Assembly: GCF_000733855.1 (NCBI RefSeq) | Contig: NZ_JPOJ01000001.1 | Span: 434,001-498,000 of the forward strand | Length of the DNA stretch: 64,000 nt | Origin: Methylomicrobium agile | GTDB lineage: Bacteria > Pseudomonadota > Gammaproteobacteria > Methylococcales > Methylomonadaceae | Reading direction: 5' to 3' | Shown here: positions 12,210 through 21,286 of the stretch, piece after piece | How positions within the stretch are numbered: the stretch's first letter is position 1 | How the letters are laid out: every line of letters starts with the position of its first letter | Program-made: the position numbers and the translations under genes | The notes under the pieces: model-generated | Database searches by the model: none | What the model was told of the DNA's origin: nothing | Seen by the model: the letters and a program-made list of their open reading frames with translations, nothing else

Positions 12210-12754
12210 TGAAAGCGACTCCCCTTGCGATAGCCGACGTTATCCTGCTCGAACCCGCCATGTTCGGCGACGAGCGCGGTTTTTTCTTTGAAAGTTTCAA
12301 TCTGCGCCAATTCGAAGAGATCGTGGGCCGAAAAGTGAATTTCGTGCAGGACAACCATTCGCGTTCCGCGAAAAACGTCCTGCGAGGATTGCATTACCAA
12401 ATTCACCAGCCCCAGGGCAAGCTGGTGCGCGTGGCATGCGGCAAGGTGCTCGATGTTGCGGTAGATATTCGCCGATCCTCGCCCACTTTCGGCCGCTGGG
12501 TCAGCGCCATGCTTTCCGCGGAAAATAAACACCAGCTTTGGGTACCCGAAGGGTTCGCGCACGGTTTCGTCGTACTGACCGACCACGCCGAGTTTCTTTA
12601 CAAGACGACCGATTATTACGCGCCGACCCACGAACGCTGTATTGCCTGGGATGACGCGACGCTCGCGATCGACTGGCTGATTCAGGATGCTCCCGTTCTA
12701 TCGGCCAAGGACGCCGGCGGTTTGCCTTTACATCAAGCCGAAACATTTGCCTGA
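12209..12754 (+). CDS. rfbC: dTDP-4-dehydrorhamnose 3,5-epimerase
   Basis: Cupin-fold epimerase acting third in dTDP-L-rhamnose synthesis. About 181 residues from [16 protein letters not shown]; the ATG overlaps the rfbA stop by one base. Family features are FVQDNHSRSAKNVLRGLHYQ with the active-site histidine, GKVLDVAVDIRRSSPTFGRW, and VPEGFAHGFVVL. The stop again overlaps the next gene by one base (TGATG into the ABC permease), so the sugar-nucleotide and export genes form one transcription unit. Confidence 0.97.
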   Translation: MKATPLAIADVILLEPAMFGDERGFFFESFNLRQFEEIVGRKVNFVQDNHSRSAKNVLRGLHYQIHQPQGKLVRVACGKVLDVAVDIRRSSPTFGRWVSAMLSAENKHQLWVPEGFAHGFVVLTDHAEFLYKTTDYYAPTHERCIAWDDATLAIDWLIQDAPVLSAKDAGGLPLHQAETFA

Positions 12755-13575
12755 TGCTGCGCTTCAGTATTTCTCCCCGCGAAATGATTGCCAGCTTCTG
12801 GCGCAACCGCAGCCTGATCTATACGCTGACCAAACGCGAAGTGATAGGACGTTATCGCGGTTCGTTGCTGGGCATGGCCTGGTCTTTTTTCAATCCGGTC
12901 CTGATGCTGCTGATTTACACGTTCGTGTTCTCGGTGATTTTCAAGTCGCGCTGGGGGAGCGGCGGGGAAGAAAGCCAAACCGAATTCGCGATCGTGCTTT
13001 TCGTGGGCATGATCGTCCACGGTTTGTTCTCCGAATGCCTGAACCGCGCGCCCGGCCTGATCCTCTCGAATGTCAATTATGTGAAAAAGGTCATTTTTCC
13101 GCTGGAAATCCTGCCCTGGGTCGCCTTGAGTTCGGCGCTTTTCCATAGCTCGATCAGCCTGATCGTCCTATTGGCCGCGCAATTGCTTCTCAGCCAGCAG
13201 ATCATGTGGACGGCCCTGCTGTTTCCGCTGATCTTGCTGCCGCTCGTCTTCGCGACGATGGGCTGCGCCTGGTTTCTGGCCGGGCTCGGCGTCTACGTGC
13301 GCGACATCGGCCAAATCACCGGTATGGTGACGACGATATTGATGTTTCTTTCCCCGGTGTTTTACCCGGTCAGCGCCCTGCCCGATCAATACCAGATCTG
13401 GCTGCAAATCAATCCGCTCACCTTCATCATCGAAGAAGGACGCAATACGCTGATTTTCGGAAAAGTGCCGGATATTCGGCAATGGACCCTGATGGGAACG
13501 GCGGGATTGATCATTGCGTGGACCGGCTTCGTCTGGTTCCAGAAGACGCGCAAAGGATTTGCCGATGTGCTCTGA
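12754..13575 (+). CDS. wzm: O-antigen/polysaccharide ABC-2 exporter permease
   Basis: Membrane half of an ABC exporter that carries undecaprenyl-linked polysaccharide across the inner membrane. 273 residues with about six hydrophobic segments. The N-terminus has LIYTLTKREVIGRYRGSLLG, the amphipathic start typical of Wzm/TagG/KpsM permeases, followed by AWSFFNPVLMLLIYTFVFSV. It overlaps rfbC by one base and the ATPase gene by 11 bases. Its presence, with no Wzx flippase or Wzy polymerase in the locus, indicates ABC-transporter-dependent glycan export. Confidence 0.92.
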   Translation: MLRFSISPREMIASFWRNRSLIYTLTKREVIGRYRGSLLGMAWSFFNPVLMLLIYTFVFSVIFKSRWGSGGEESQTEFAIVLFVGMIVHGLFSECLNRAPGLILSNVNYVKKVIFPLEILPWVALSSALFHSSISLIVLLAAQLLLSQQIMWTALLFPLILLPLVFATMGCAWFLAGLGVYVRDIGQITGMVTTILMFLSPVFYPVSALPDQYQIWLQINPLTFIIEEGRNTLIFGKVPDIRQWTLMGTAGLIIAWTGFVWFQKTRKGFADVL

Positions 13576-14530
13576 AATCGCCATTCAAGTGGACAATCTG
13601 TCCAAATGCTACCAGATTTACGATAAGCCGCAGGACCGGCTCAAACAATCGATCTATCCGCGTTTGCAATACCTGGCCGGACAAAAGCCCAAACAATATT
13701 TCCGCGAGTTCTGGGCACTAAGAAACGTCTCTTTCGAAATAAAAAAAGGCGAAACGGTCGGCATCATAGGCCGGAACGGCAGCGGCAAATCGACGTTATT
13801 GCAGCTTATCTGCGGCACGCTCAATCCGACGAGCGGCAACCTTCGAGTTCATGGGCGTATCGCGGCCTTGCTTGAACTCGGCTCGGGTTTTAACCCGGAG
13901 TTTACCGGACGCGAAAACGTCTATATCAACGCCGCCGTACTGGGATTGAGCCAAAAAGAAACCGATGCCCGCTTTGACGACATTATCGCTTTTGCCGATA
14001 TCGGCGACTTTATCGAGCAGCCCGTCAAAACTTACTCCAGTGGCATGATGCTGCGTTTAGCGTTTGCAGTCATTGCCCACATCGATGCGGATATTTTGAT
14101 AATAGATGAAGCGCTCGCGGTGGGGGATGCCTTCTTTACCCAAAAGTGCATGCGGTTTTTACGCCGTTTCATGCAATCGGGAACAGTATTCTTTGTCAGC
14201 CATGATACCGGTTCTGTCAGAAATTTGTGCACCCATGCCATTTGGCTTGAAAAAGGGTCTATTGTACGGCAAGGTCCGCCCAAAGAAATTTGTGAAAACT
14301 ACCTGGAAGCATTCTACGAAGCCCAGCAAGGAAAAAGCGCAATCCCCGCTAAAATCGATTCCGTCGATCATTCGATGACTCATGCCAAAGCTGATTGCCT
14401 GACAAAACTTAATAACCCACTGACGGAGCAGAAAAAAAGAAGACATACCGGAATGGTAAGTCGTCCATCCATCGCGACCTATCGACCTGACGCTTCGAGG
14501 CTTTGGCCGGCGCGGGATCGTGGCAGGTGA
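13565..14530 (+). pseudogene. wzt: Polysaccharide ABC exporter ATPase, wzt, 5' fragment broken by an IS element
   Basis: ATP-binding half of the Wzm/Wzt exporter. Starting at the ATG 11 bases inside wzm, it has a complete nucleotide-binding domain: Walker A GIIGRNGSGKST, signature YSSGMMLRLAF, Walker B ADILIIDEALAVGD and the FVSHDTGSVRN switch. True wzt sequence stops at 14390, where an IS4-family element begins. The frame then runs 140 bases into the element and ends at 14530, giving a chimeric protein of about 321 residues. Joining 14390 to 15687 restores a single open frame of about 457 residues ending at 16234. The ATPase alone may still work, because in studied Wzt proteins the ATPase and carbohydrate-binding domains fold separately. 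Confidence 0.9.
14381..14390 (+). repeat. Left target-site duplication of the IS element
   Basis: CATGCCAAAG occurs here and again at 15677-15686, directly flanking the element ends. A 10-bp duplication fits IS4-family insertion. Because both copies are intact and identical, the insertion looks recent. Confidence 0.9.
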
Positions 14531-15676
14531 GTAACGCCAAGGAGTCGATCAACGCTTCGCCGCGAGCCAAAGCCCGGCGTAGCCAGTTCCAACCGATGCG
14601 GGCATAACTTTGTCCGCGGAACCAATGCGGATCAACGTAGCGCCGTTTGCCTTCGGCTACCACCGCTACGCCTTGGCAGACCACTACCAGTGTGGCGACC
14701 GCCATCACAAAACACAAGCGCTGCAGCGTGCCCACATCGCTCAGCTTCGATGACTCCCACTGGAAGCCGTTGGACTTGTGGTCCAAAAACGTTTCTTCGA
14801 TGGTGAACCGACGCCCATACTCGTACAAAGTTTCGTCATCGGTTGGTTGATCGCTGACGATGATCCACGGCTCTTTGGCGCCCTTTTCCCAACCGACCGC
14901 GAGATGAACCGGTAGATGCTCTGCCGTCAAATAGACGTTGTGGTAGTAACAAACTTCGCCCGGCAACACGCGTAAGGTCAAGGCACGGTAACCGTGACGC
15001 GTCCTTTCAAACATGCCCACATCGCGTTTGCAGCGCACACGCACGTGCCAATGGCTCTGCCGCTGGCACCAACGCAATAAATCACCATGCATAAAACCGC
15101 GATCTGCCAGCAATACCACTTCGTAACCCTTCAACAAGCGCGCCGCAAATCCCAACACCCCGCGATAATCGCGGAACGCCACACTGGCACTCGGGTGCTC
15201 CAAGACTTTCCACACCAACGGGATACCTCGTCCCCGATACACCAATGATACTTGCACGACGCAGAACTGATTCCATAACACCGTGGTATCCAACGCCACC
15301 AGCAAGCGTTGATCTGCCAGCGTCCCCAAGGCACCCCGCAACACCGCTGCGTAGAGCTGCAATACGTCAATCCGGGGATTCGCCAGCCAACGCTGAAACC
15401 GCCGCTCACTGCTTTGTGCGTACTGCGCACGCCCCACCACAAATGCCGTCCATTCGCTCAAGGCAATCCACCCGCTCGATAATAGACCGACCACCATCCA
15501 CGACACGGCCGCTAAATGCCGGCGGTCTCGCCACGGGGCATCGTGCAATAATTTCAGTACCGTGTCATACAATCGGGTCTCTGGCGGCATCCGTCGGCGT
15601 CCTTGCTTGTCAATATTACGAAATGCTTATTTTGACACCTCCGGCAGGGCGTTGCTAAGTTTTGTCAGGCAATCAG
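14391..15676 (-). mobile_element. IS4-family insertion sequence inside wzt
   Basis: A 1286-bp element with 21-bp perfectly matched terminal inverted repeats (14391-14411 and 15656-15676, each beginning CTGATTGCCTGAC) and a 10-bp direct repeat on both sides. It holds one transposase gene on the minus strand, opposite to the host operon. CTG at the outer tips and the transposase YREK signature place it in the IS4 family. The subgroup and name need an ISfinder comparison. Its structure is complete, so it may still be mobile. Confidence 0.92.
14409..15590 (-). CDS. IS4-family transposase
   Basis: DDE transposase of 393 residues. The RNase H-fold acidic residues sit in LLVALDTTVLW, VVLLADRGFMHGD and the family signature YGRRFTIEETFLDHK, which fits Y-(2)-R-(3)-E-(6)-K exactly. 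The stop codon lies within the left inverted repeat and the ATG lies 86 bases inside the right end. The reading frame is undisturbed. It is antisense to wzt, so any transcription from its promoter would run against the polysaccharide operon. Confidence 0.93.
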   Translation of the reverse strand: MPPETRLYDTVLKLLHDAPWRDRRHLAAVSWMVVGLLSSGWIALSEWTAFVVGRAQYAQSSERRFQRWLANPRIDVLQLYAAVLRGALGTLADQRLLVALDTTVLWNQFCVVQVSLVYRGRGIPLVWKVLEHPSASVAFRDYRGVLGFAARLLKGYEVVLLADRGFMHGDLLRWCQRQSHWHVRVRCKRDVGMFERTRHGYRALTLRVLPGEVCYYHNVYLTAEHLPVHLAVGWEKGAKEPWIIVSDQPTDDETLYEYGRRFTIEETFLDHKSNGFQWESSKLSDVGTLQRLCFVMAVATLVVVCQGVAVVAEGKRRYVDPHWFRGQSYARIGWNWLRRALARGEALIDSLALLTCHDPAPAKASKRQVDRSRWMDDLPFRYVFFFSAPSVGY

Positions 15677-15686
15677 CATGCCAAAG
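15677..15686 (+). repeat. Right target-site duplication of the IS element
   Basis: Second copy of CATGCCAAAG, immediately after the right inverted repeat. In the uninterrupted gene one copy encodes the end of the segment H-A-K before D-Q-R-R-E. Confidence 0.9.
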
Positions 15687-16234
15687 ATCAGCGTCGCGAG
15701 TTTATCAATACCAGTAATTTGCGTAACGACATCCGATTATTTGAATTCAACCCGGAGGCGCCGTCATTCGGAAAAGGCGAAGCTCAAATTGTTTCGGTCA
15801 AATTTCTCGATAAAGAAGGCAACCCGCTGGCCTGGGTTGTCGGTGGAGAAGAGGTCGCCTTGAGAATCGAAGCCAGAGCGCACTCGCCCCTCGATTCGCC
15901 CATTATCGGCTTTTTTATAAAAGATAAATTGGGACAGTACTTATTTGGAGACAATACTTATCTCAGCTATATCGATTCCCCTGTCGTCTGTACCGAAGGT
16001 CAGTGCATAATAGCGGATTTTTCGTTTCAAATGCCTCGATTGTTTGCGGGTGATTATTCCATTACCGTAGCGATTGCAAATGGCACGCAGAACGACCATA
16101 TCCAGCACCACTGGATGCACGACGCAATATTTTTCAGATCGGAATCGACCAGTGTGGCGGGCGGCCTTATCGGCATTCCAATGAATAATATCAAACTTAA
16201 AGTTAAGAAATTGCATGAAGAGTCTATCGGATAG
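15687..16234 (+). pseudogene. wzt: wzt 3' fragment: carbohydrate-binding domain
   Basis: C-terminal Wzt_C-type beta-sandwich separated from its ATPase by the IS element. It reads in the frame that would join the 5' part (H-A-K then DQRREFINTSNLRN). Visible features are the strand-rich segments AQIVSVKFLDKEGNP, SPIIGFFIKDKLGQYLFGDN and FAGDYSITVAIANGTQ, typical of the domain that recognises the finished non-reducing end of the glycan. No in-frame ATG precedes the folded part; translation would need a TTG in the IS inverted repeat (15662) or an internal TTG/GTG. The stop overlaps the next gene's start by 20 bases. Confidence 0.85.
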
Positions 16235-19200
16235 TTTACTGGAATCGGCTAAATTTACGCCTATCTCATTGCAGGCCCCAGAGGCTTGGTGTGGGCATAT
16301 GCCTTTTGCGGCTTGGTTGATACACACCGTTAATCCAAAAATTTTTGTCGAATTGGGTACGCATTCGGGCAACTCTTATTTTTCTTTCTGCCAGTCGGTA
16401 AAAGAAAACAATCTCGCTACAAAATGTTATGCCGTCGATACCTGGAGAGGCGATAAACATGCGGGCTTATATGGCAATGAAATATTTGACCGAGTCGATC
16501 AGCACAACAAAACGCACTATGCGCAGTTTTCCCGTTTGCTGCGCATGGAGTTCGATGAGGCCTTGAGCTATTTTTCCGATGGATCGATTGAACTGCTACA
16601 TATCGACGGACTACATACCTACGAGGCAGTTAAACACGACTTTGAAGCCTGGTTGCCCAAACTCGCGCCCAACGCTATCGTCCTCCTGCATGACACCAAT
16701 GTGCGCGAAAATGAATTCGGCGTCTGGAAATTATGGGAAGCGCTGCAAGAGCGCTATCCGAATCACATGGAGTTCTTACACTCGCATGGGCTAGGTATTT
16801 TGCAGTTAAACGAAGCCTCGACAAGTGAACAAAAATTTGCCTGGCTGAATCCCGCGTCTTTTGAACAACGGCAGATTCAAAATTACTTTTCGGCTTTAGG
16901 CGCCAAACAGTTGGAACGTTATGAATTTGATCAGGCAAAAATCCATTTATCCACGCTTAACCGATTACTCGCCTCACGTAACGAGGAGATTGCCAATCTC
17001 AATCAAACACTGGTTGGCCGCACTGCCGAGGCTGACCGCCTGAACCAGGCCCTGGCCGAGCGCGATACCCGGATCGACAGCCTGAACCAAGCTTCAGCCG
17101 AACGCGACGCTCGGATCGACAACCTGAATCAGACTCTGGCCGAACGCGATGCTCGGACCGACGACCTGAACCAAACTTTGGCCGAACGCGACGCTCGGAT
17201 CGGCAGCCTGAATCAGACTCTGGCCGAACGCGATGCTCGGACCGACGACCTGAATCAGACTCTGGCCGAGCGCGATGTTCGGATTGACGGCCTGAACCAG
17301 GTTTTGGCCGAACGCGATGTTCGGATTGACGGCCTGAACCAGGTTTTGGCCGAGCGCGACGCCCGGATCGACAGCCTGAATCAAGCTCTGACCGAGCGCA
17401 ATACTCAGATCGGTAATCTCAATCAATCCATTGATGAACTTCTTGACAGTACCAGTTGGAGAATCACTTACCCTCTGCGCATGATATCTTCAAAGGCAAA
17501 AATTCTTGGAAGTATAATAAGCATATTGCCCGATATAATTTATATTTGCGGCGGTATCGGAGGAGTTATCGATAAAACTCGGAAAGTCTATGCGCGCGAA
17601 GGCTGGGCTGGAATAAAGCGGCGTATTGTCTGGGTGGATACCGCACGAAAAGGCTCCCCAAGTCATACGAATCCACATAATCGATTCTCGGAAGAAGAGG
17701 ATAAAGCCGAATATACCCAATGGATACAACTTTATGACACTTTAACCGATACGGATCGGGAAAAGATTGTATCTCATATCGAGGGCTTTCAATATAAGCC
17801 GCTTTTCTCGGTGATAATGCCGGTCTACAATCCGCCTCTCGATTTCTTCGAAAAGGCCATTCAATCCGTCCGCAATCAGCTATACCCGCATTGGGAGCTA
17901 TGCATTGCCGATGACGCGTCCACCGACCCCTCGATACGCAAAATCATTGACCGCCATTGCCGGCAAGATGCCCGGATCAAAGTCGTTTACCGGACCGCTA
18001 ACGGCCATATCTCCCAAGCGTCCAACAGTGCGTTGGCTTTGGCTCGAGGAGAGTTTCTCGCGATGCTTGACCATGACGATGCGATTGCCGAGCACGCGCT
18101 TTATTTATTTGCGGAAGAAATCAACCGCAATCCCGAAGTAGATTTTTTATATAGCGATCAGGATAAGATAGATATCCACGACATCCGCTACGATCCCTAT
18201 TTCAAGCCAGACTTCAATCCGGACCTTTTAAGGTCTCAAAATTTTGTAGATCATCTCGCCGTTTTTCGGACCTCCGTTGTTCGAAAACTGAATGGCTGGC
18301 GTAGGGAATTTGACGGCAGTCAGGATTATGACCTGGTATTGCGCGTTACCGAACAAATATCGCCATTGCGGATCAAGCACATTCCCTATGTGTTGTATCA
18401 CTGGCGTGCCGTACCCGGCTCGCTTGCGACTGACTCGGAAGCAAAGAATTATGCGCCCGCCACTTCCCGCAAAGCCCTGGCGGAACATCTGAAAAGACTC
18501 GATATTCAAGCGGAAGTCACATCTCATTACCCTCATCTTTCCATCCACCGGGTCGTTTATTCATTACCGGAAGAACCGTTAGTGAGTATTATCATTCCTA
18601 CCAAAGACGGTATAGACTTACTCAGTAAATGCATAGATGGACTGTTAAACGAGACCATCTATAAAAACATTGAAATAATCATAGTCAACAACCAAAGCAA
18701 AGATCCCGCCACCTACCGGTATCTTAAATCGCTTTCCATCGACCCGAGAATTAAAATCATAGATTTTGACGAGCCGTTCAATTACTCGAAAATTAACAAT
18801 ATGGCGGCAGGTAAGGCAAGCGGAACTCTCCTGGCCTTACTCAACAACGATATCGAAATCATTAACGCCGATTGGCTTCGAGAAATGGTCAGTCATGCAA
18901 TGCGCCCTGAAATCGGCGCCGTAGGGGCCAGACTGTATTATCCGGACGGCACCGTTCAGCATGCGGGCGTTCTGTTAGGCTATAAAGGAAAAGCCGGCCA
19001 TATGCATCGTCATTCTTCGCCCGAATGGCTCGGGTATTGGGCGCGCTCGGTTCTTATCCAAAATCTTACGGCAGTGACCGCTGCCTGTATGGTATTGAGA
19101 AAACAAGTTTTTGACGAAGTTGAGGGATTTGACGAAAATTTTTCCGTAACTTTCAACGATGTCGATCTTTGCCTGCGTATCCATGAAAGAGGGTATAGGA

Positions 19201-20228
19201 ACTTGTATACGCCTTATGCGGAAATGTATCATCATGAATCGAAAACCCGCGGTTTGTTGGCCCATCAAAGCGAAGAAGATTATTTTGCAATAAAATGGAA
19301 GGCCTATATCGAAGATGATCCGGCTTACAATCCGAATCTTTCTCTAAACTCCGAAAACTTTGCACTGGCATTCCCTCCCCGCGTCAACCGGCCTTGGATA
19401 AAACGGCACGAAAGCGGAAACATAGCCCATTCACCACTGGTAACCATCATCACGCGAACCCATGGGGAAAGACAAGATTTCTTAAAACAAGCCCTGGCCT
19501 CGGTTTTTCAGCAAACCTACCGTCCGATTCAAATCGTGATCGTGGAAGACGGTTCCGAAAGAACCCGCTCTTTAATGAGTACAATAACGCCACCGCCGGG
19601 AATTACGATAGATTATGTATCCACGCCCAAACGGGGGCGCTGCCATGCCGGCAACTGCGGACTGGAAATGTCTCGCGGGCAATTGATAGGATTTCTGGAT
19701 GATGACGATTTATTTCTACCCGATCATATTGAATCTCTGGTCCGACATTTGCTTTTACATCCTTCCGCAGTAGGCGCATATGCGGGTTCATGGGAAGTTC
19801 CCACTGAAGTGTTGAGTTTATCGCCATTAAAATATAATGAAGGGAAGAAGTATCTTTTCGGATGCTCCAGCTGGTCGTTATCTAACTTATGGAACTATAA
19901 CTACATCACAATTCAATCGTTAATATTCCGAAAAGAACTCTATACGAAACACGGCGGCTTTAGCCTGGAATTGGATTGTCTTGAAGACTGGGACTTATGG
20001 ATGAGGTATACAGCGGAGGGAGACTTTGTTTTTCTCAATAAACCCACCTCGGAGTTCAGAATACCCAAAAATGAGGCCGTTTTACTGGATCGTAGAAAAC
20101 AGCATTTGAAATACTTACCCACGCTCAGAAGGAGGCAGAAAGAACTTCTAAATAATTATAGAGACACGCTCCATTATGAAAGGCTATATGACGCCTTTAG
20201 AGCAATAAGCGGCAGCCAGATTGCTTAA
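16215..20228 (+). CDS. Methyltransferase / coiled-coil / triple GT2 glycosyltransferase fusion
   Basis: A 1337-residue cytoplasmic or membrane-associated protein, probably the main glycan-building enzyme of the locus. In order: a SAM-dependent methyltransferase-like domain (about residues 10-215; FVELGTHSGNSYFSF, then LLHIDGLHTYEAVKHDF); a coiled coil made of ten 14-residue repeats (262-401); a linker with DSTSWRITYPLRM; and three GT2 domains near residues 528 (VIMPVYNPP, DDASTD, LDHDD), 788 (IIIPTKDG, LLNNDIEI) and 1074 (ITRTHGERQD, EDGSE, LDDDD). GT2 enzymes transfer sugars from nucleotide donors. The start overlaps the wzt fragment. A methyltransferase, coiled coil and polymerase in one chain parallels the separate WbdD (terminator and ruler) and WbdA (polymerase) of E. 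coli O9a. That role is inference; the domains are clear. Confidence 0.85.
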   Translation: MKSLSDSLLESAKFTPISLQAPEAWCGHMPFAAWLIHTVNPKIFVELGTHSGNSYFSFCQSVKENNLATKCYAVDTWRGDKHAGLYGNEIFDRVDQHNKTHYAQFSRLLRMEFDEALSYFSDGSIELLHIDGLHTYEAVKHDFEAWLPKLAPNAIVLLHDTNVRENEFGVWKLWEALQERYPNHMEFLHSHGLGILQLNEASTSEQKFAWLNPASFEQRQIQNYFSALGAKQLERYEFDQAKIHLSTLNRLLASRNEEIANLNQTLVGRTAEADRLNQALAERDTRIDSLNQASAERDARIDNLNQTLAERDARTDDLNQTLAERDARIGSLNQTLAERDARTDDLNQTLAERDVRIDGLNQVLAERDVRIDGLNQVLAERDARIDSLNQALTERNTQIGNLNQSIDELLDSTSWRITYPLRMISSKAKILGSIISILPDIIYICGGIGGVIDKTRKVYAREGWAGIKRRIVWVDTARKGSPSHTNPHNRFSEEEDKAEYTQWIQLYDTLTDTDREKIVSHIEGFQYKPLFSVIMPVYNPPLDFFEKAIQSVRNQLYPHWELCIADDASTDPSIRKIIDRHCRQDARIKVVYRTANGHISQASNSALALARGEFLAMLDHDDAIAEHALYLFAEEINRNPEVDFLYSDQDKIDIHDIRYDPYFKPDFNPDLLRSQNFVDHLAVFRTSVVRKLNGWRREFDGSQDYDLVLRVTEQISPLRIKHIPYVLYHWRAVPGSLATDSEAKNYAPATSRKALAEHLKRLDIQAEVTSHYPHLSIHRVVYSLPEEPLVSIIIPTKDGIDLLSKCIDGLLNETIYKNIEIIIVNNQSKDPATYRYLKSLSIDPRIKIIDFDEPFNYSKINNMAAGKASGTLLALLNNDIEIINADWLREMVSHAMRPEIGAVGARLYYPDGTVQHAGVLLGYKGKAGHMHRHSSPEWLGYWARSVLIQNLTAVTAACMVLRKQVFDEVEGFDENFSVTFNDVDLCLRIHERGYRNLYTPYAEMYHHESKTRGLLAHQSEEDYFAIKWKAYIEDDPAYNPNLSLNSENFALAFPPRVNRPWIKRHESGNIAHSPLVTIITRTHGERQDFLKQALASVFQQTYRPIQIVIVEDGSERTRSLMSTITPPPGITIDYVSTPKRGRCHAGNCGLEMSRGQLIGFLDDDDLFLPDHIESLVRHLLLHPSAVGAYAGSWEVPTEVLSLSPLKYNEGKKYLFGCSSWSLSNLWNYNYITIQSLIFRKELYTKHGGFSLELDCLEDWDLWMRYTAEGDFVFLNKPTSEFRIPKNEAVLLDRRKQHLKYLPTLRRRQKELLNNYRDTLHYERLYDAFRAISGSQIA
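16998..17417 (+). repeat. Ten 42-bp tandem coding repeats (coiled-coil rod)
   Basis: Ten in-frame 42-base units encode 14-residue repeats of the form LNQxLAERDxRIDx, i.e. two heptads each. Units 4 (17124-17165) and 6 (17208-17249) are identical at DNA level and units 7 and 8 nearly so, showing recent copying. The array encodes residues 262-401, a predicted rod between methyltransferase and glycosyltransferases. Unit number is likely to vary between strains. Confidence 0.92.
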
Positions 20229-20282
20229 TATGGAAAAGTGTAAGCATTAATCTCCCGTTAGCTTCAAAAGCCGGCTCAATAC

Positions 20283-21272
20283 ATGGCAACCCTGGCAGGC
20301 GAAATATTCAACAGGCCGGCGTCCGTTACAGTCATTATCGTCAACTGGAACAGCGGCGTTCTGTTGGATCGATGTGTAGCACAACTTGCTGAACAATCCC
20401 TAAAACCGGATCATATCCTGATCATTGATAATGCCAGCACGGACGGTTCGGTTGATTTTATCCCCGCTATCCCTGGGGTTACGATTCAAAAGCTCGTTAA
20501 GAATATCGGATTTGCCGCTGCCAATAACCTTGCTTTATCGGTCTGCAATACCGAATTTTTAGCCTTGCTCAATCCCGATGCATTTCCGGAACCCGCATGG
20601 CTGGAACAACTGTTGGCGGCGGCCAAAACCTATCCCGACGTCTCGGCTTTCGGTTCGAAGCAATTGATTTACGGTTCGGATGACCTCATCGACGGCATCG
20701 GCGACGTCTATCACTGCTCGGGCTTGGTCTGGCGCCGTGGCCATAGGTGCCCTCAATCGGATTTCGAAGAGTTGCCGCATGAAATATTTTCACCCTGCGC
20801 CTGCGCCGCTTTATACCGACGCGAAGCGTTGCAAACGGTAGGCGGCTTCGACGAGGATTATTTTTGCTATGCCGAAGACATCGACTTAGGTTTTCGCCTC
20901 CGACTCGCCGGGTACAAAGCCATGTACGTTCCCAGCGCGGTGGTACGCCATGTCGGCTCGGCGACAACAGGCGGCCGTCATAGCGATTTCTCGATTTATT
21001 ACGGCCATCGAAACCTGGTCTGGGCTTACGTTAAAAACATGCCGGGGATTTTGTTTTGGTTATTTCTCCCTTTTCATATACTATTGAACGCGGTTTCCGT
21101 TATTTATTTTAGCGGACTGGGCAAAGGCAAAATCATTGCGCGGGCCAAATGGGATGCAATTCAGGGAGTATCCAAGATGTGGAAAAAGAGAAGGGATATC
21201 CCACAATATAGAAAGGCCTCCATACGCGAAATCTGGCGAATATTGGATAAAAATTTGTTTCTCTTGCGGTGA
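20283..21272 (+). CDS. GT2 family glycosyltransferase
   Basis: Glycosyltransferase of 329 residues, WbbL/rhamnosyltransferase-like. The GT-A fold shows VTVIIVNWNSGVLLDRC, LIIDNASTDGS, NIGFAAANNLAL, LALLNPDAFPEPAW and a later YCYAEDIDLGFRLRLAGY block, the usual acceptor-side motif. The C-terminal third (HRNLVWAYVKNMPG, then a hydrophobic segment) suggests membrane association. It lies 54 bases after the fusion protein. The rfb genes upstream make dTDP-rhamnose the likely donor, but the sequence does not prove donor or linkage. Confidence 0.9.
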   Translation: MATLAGEIFNRPASVTVIIVNWNSGVLLDRCVAQLAEQSLKPDHILIIDNASTDGSVDFIPAIPGVTIQKLVKNIGFAAANNLALSVCNTEFLALLNPDAFPEPAWLEQLLAAAKTYPDVSAFGSKQLIYGSDDLIDGIGDVYHCSGLVWRRGHRCPQSDFEELPHEIFSPCACAALYRREALQTVGGFDEDYFCYAEDIDLGFRLRLAGYKAMYVPSAVVRHVGSATTGGRHSDFSIYYGHRNLVWAYVKNMPGILFWLFLPFHILLNAVSVIYFSGLGKGKIIARAKWDAIQGVSKMWKKRRDIPQYRKASIREIWRILDKNLFLLR

Positions 21273-21286
21273 TGAGAGCGTAATAA

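Noticed and set aside
16998-17417. Regular 42-bp repeats that could be mistaken for a CRISPR array
   Set aside because: They are contiguous, in frame, without unique spacers, and encode a continuous heptad pattern inside a long open gene.
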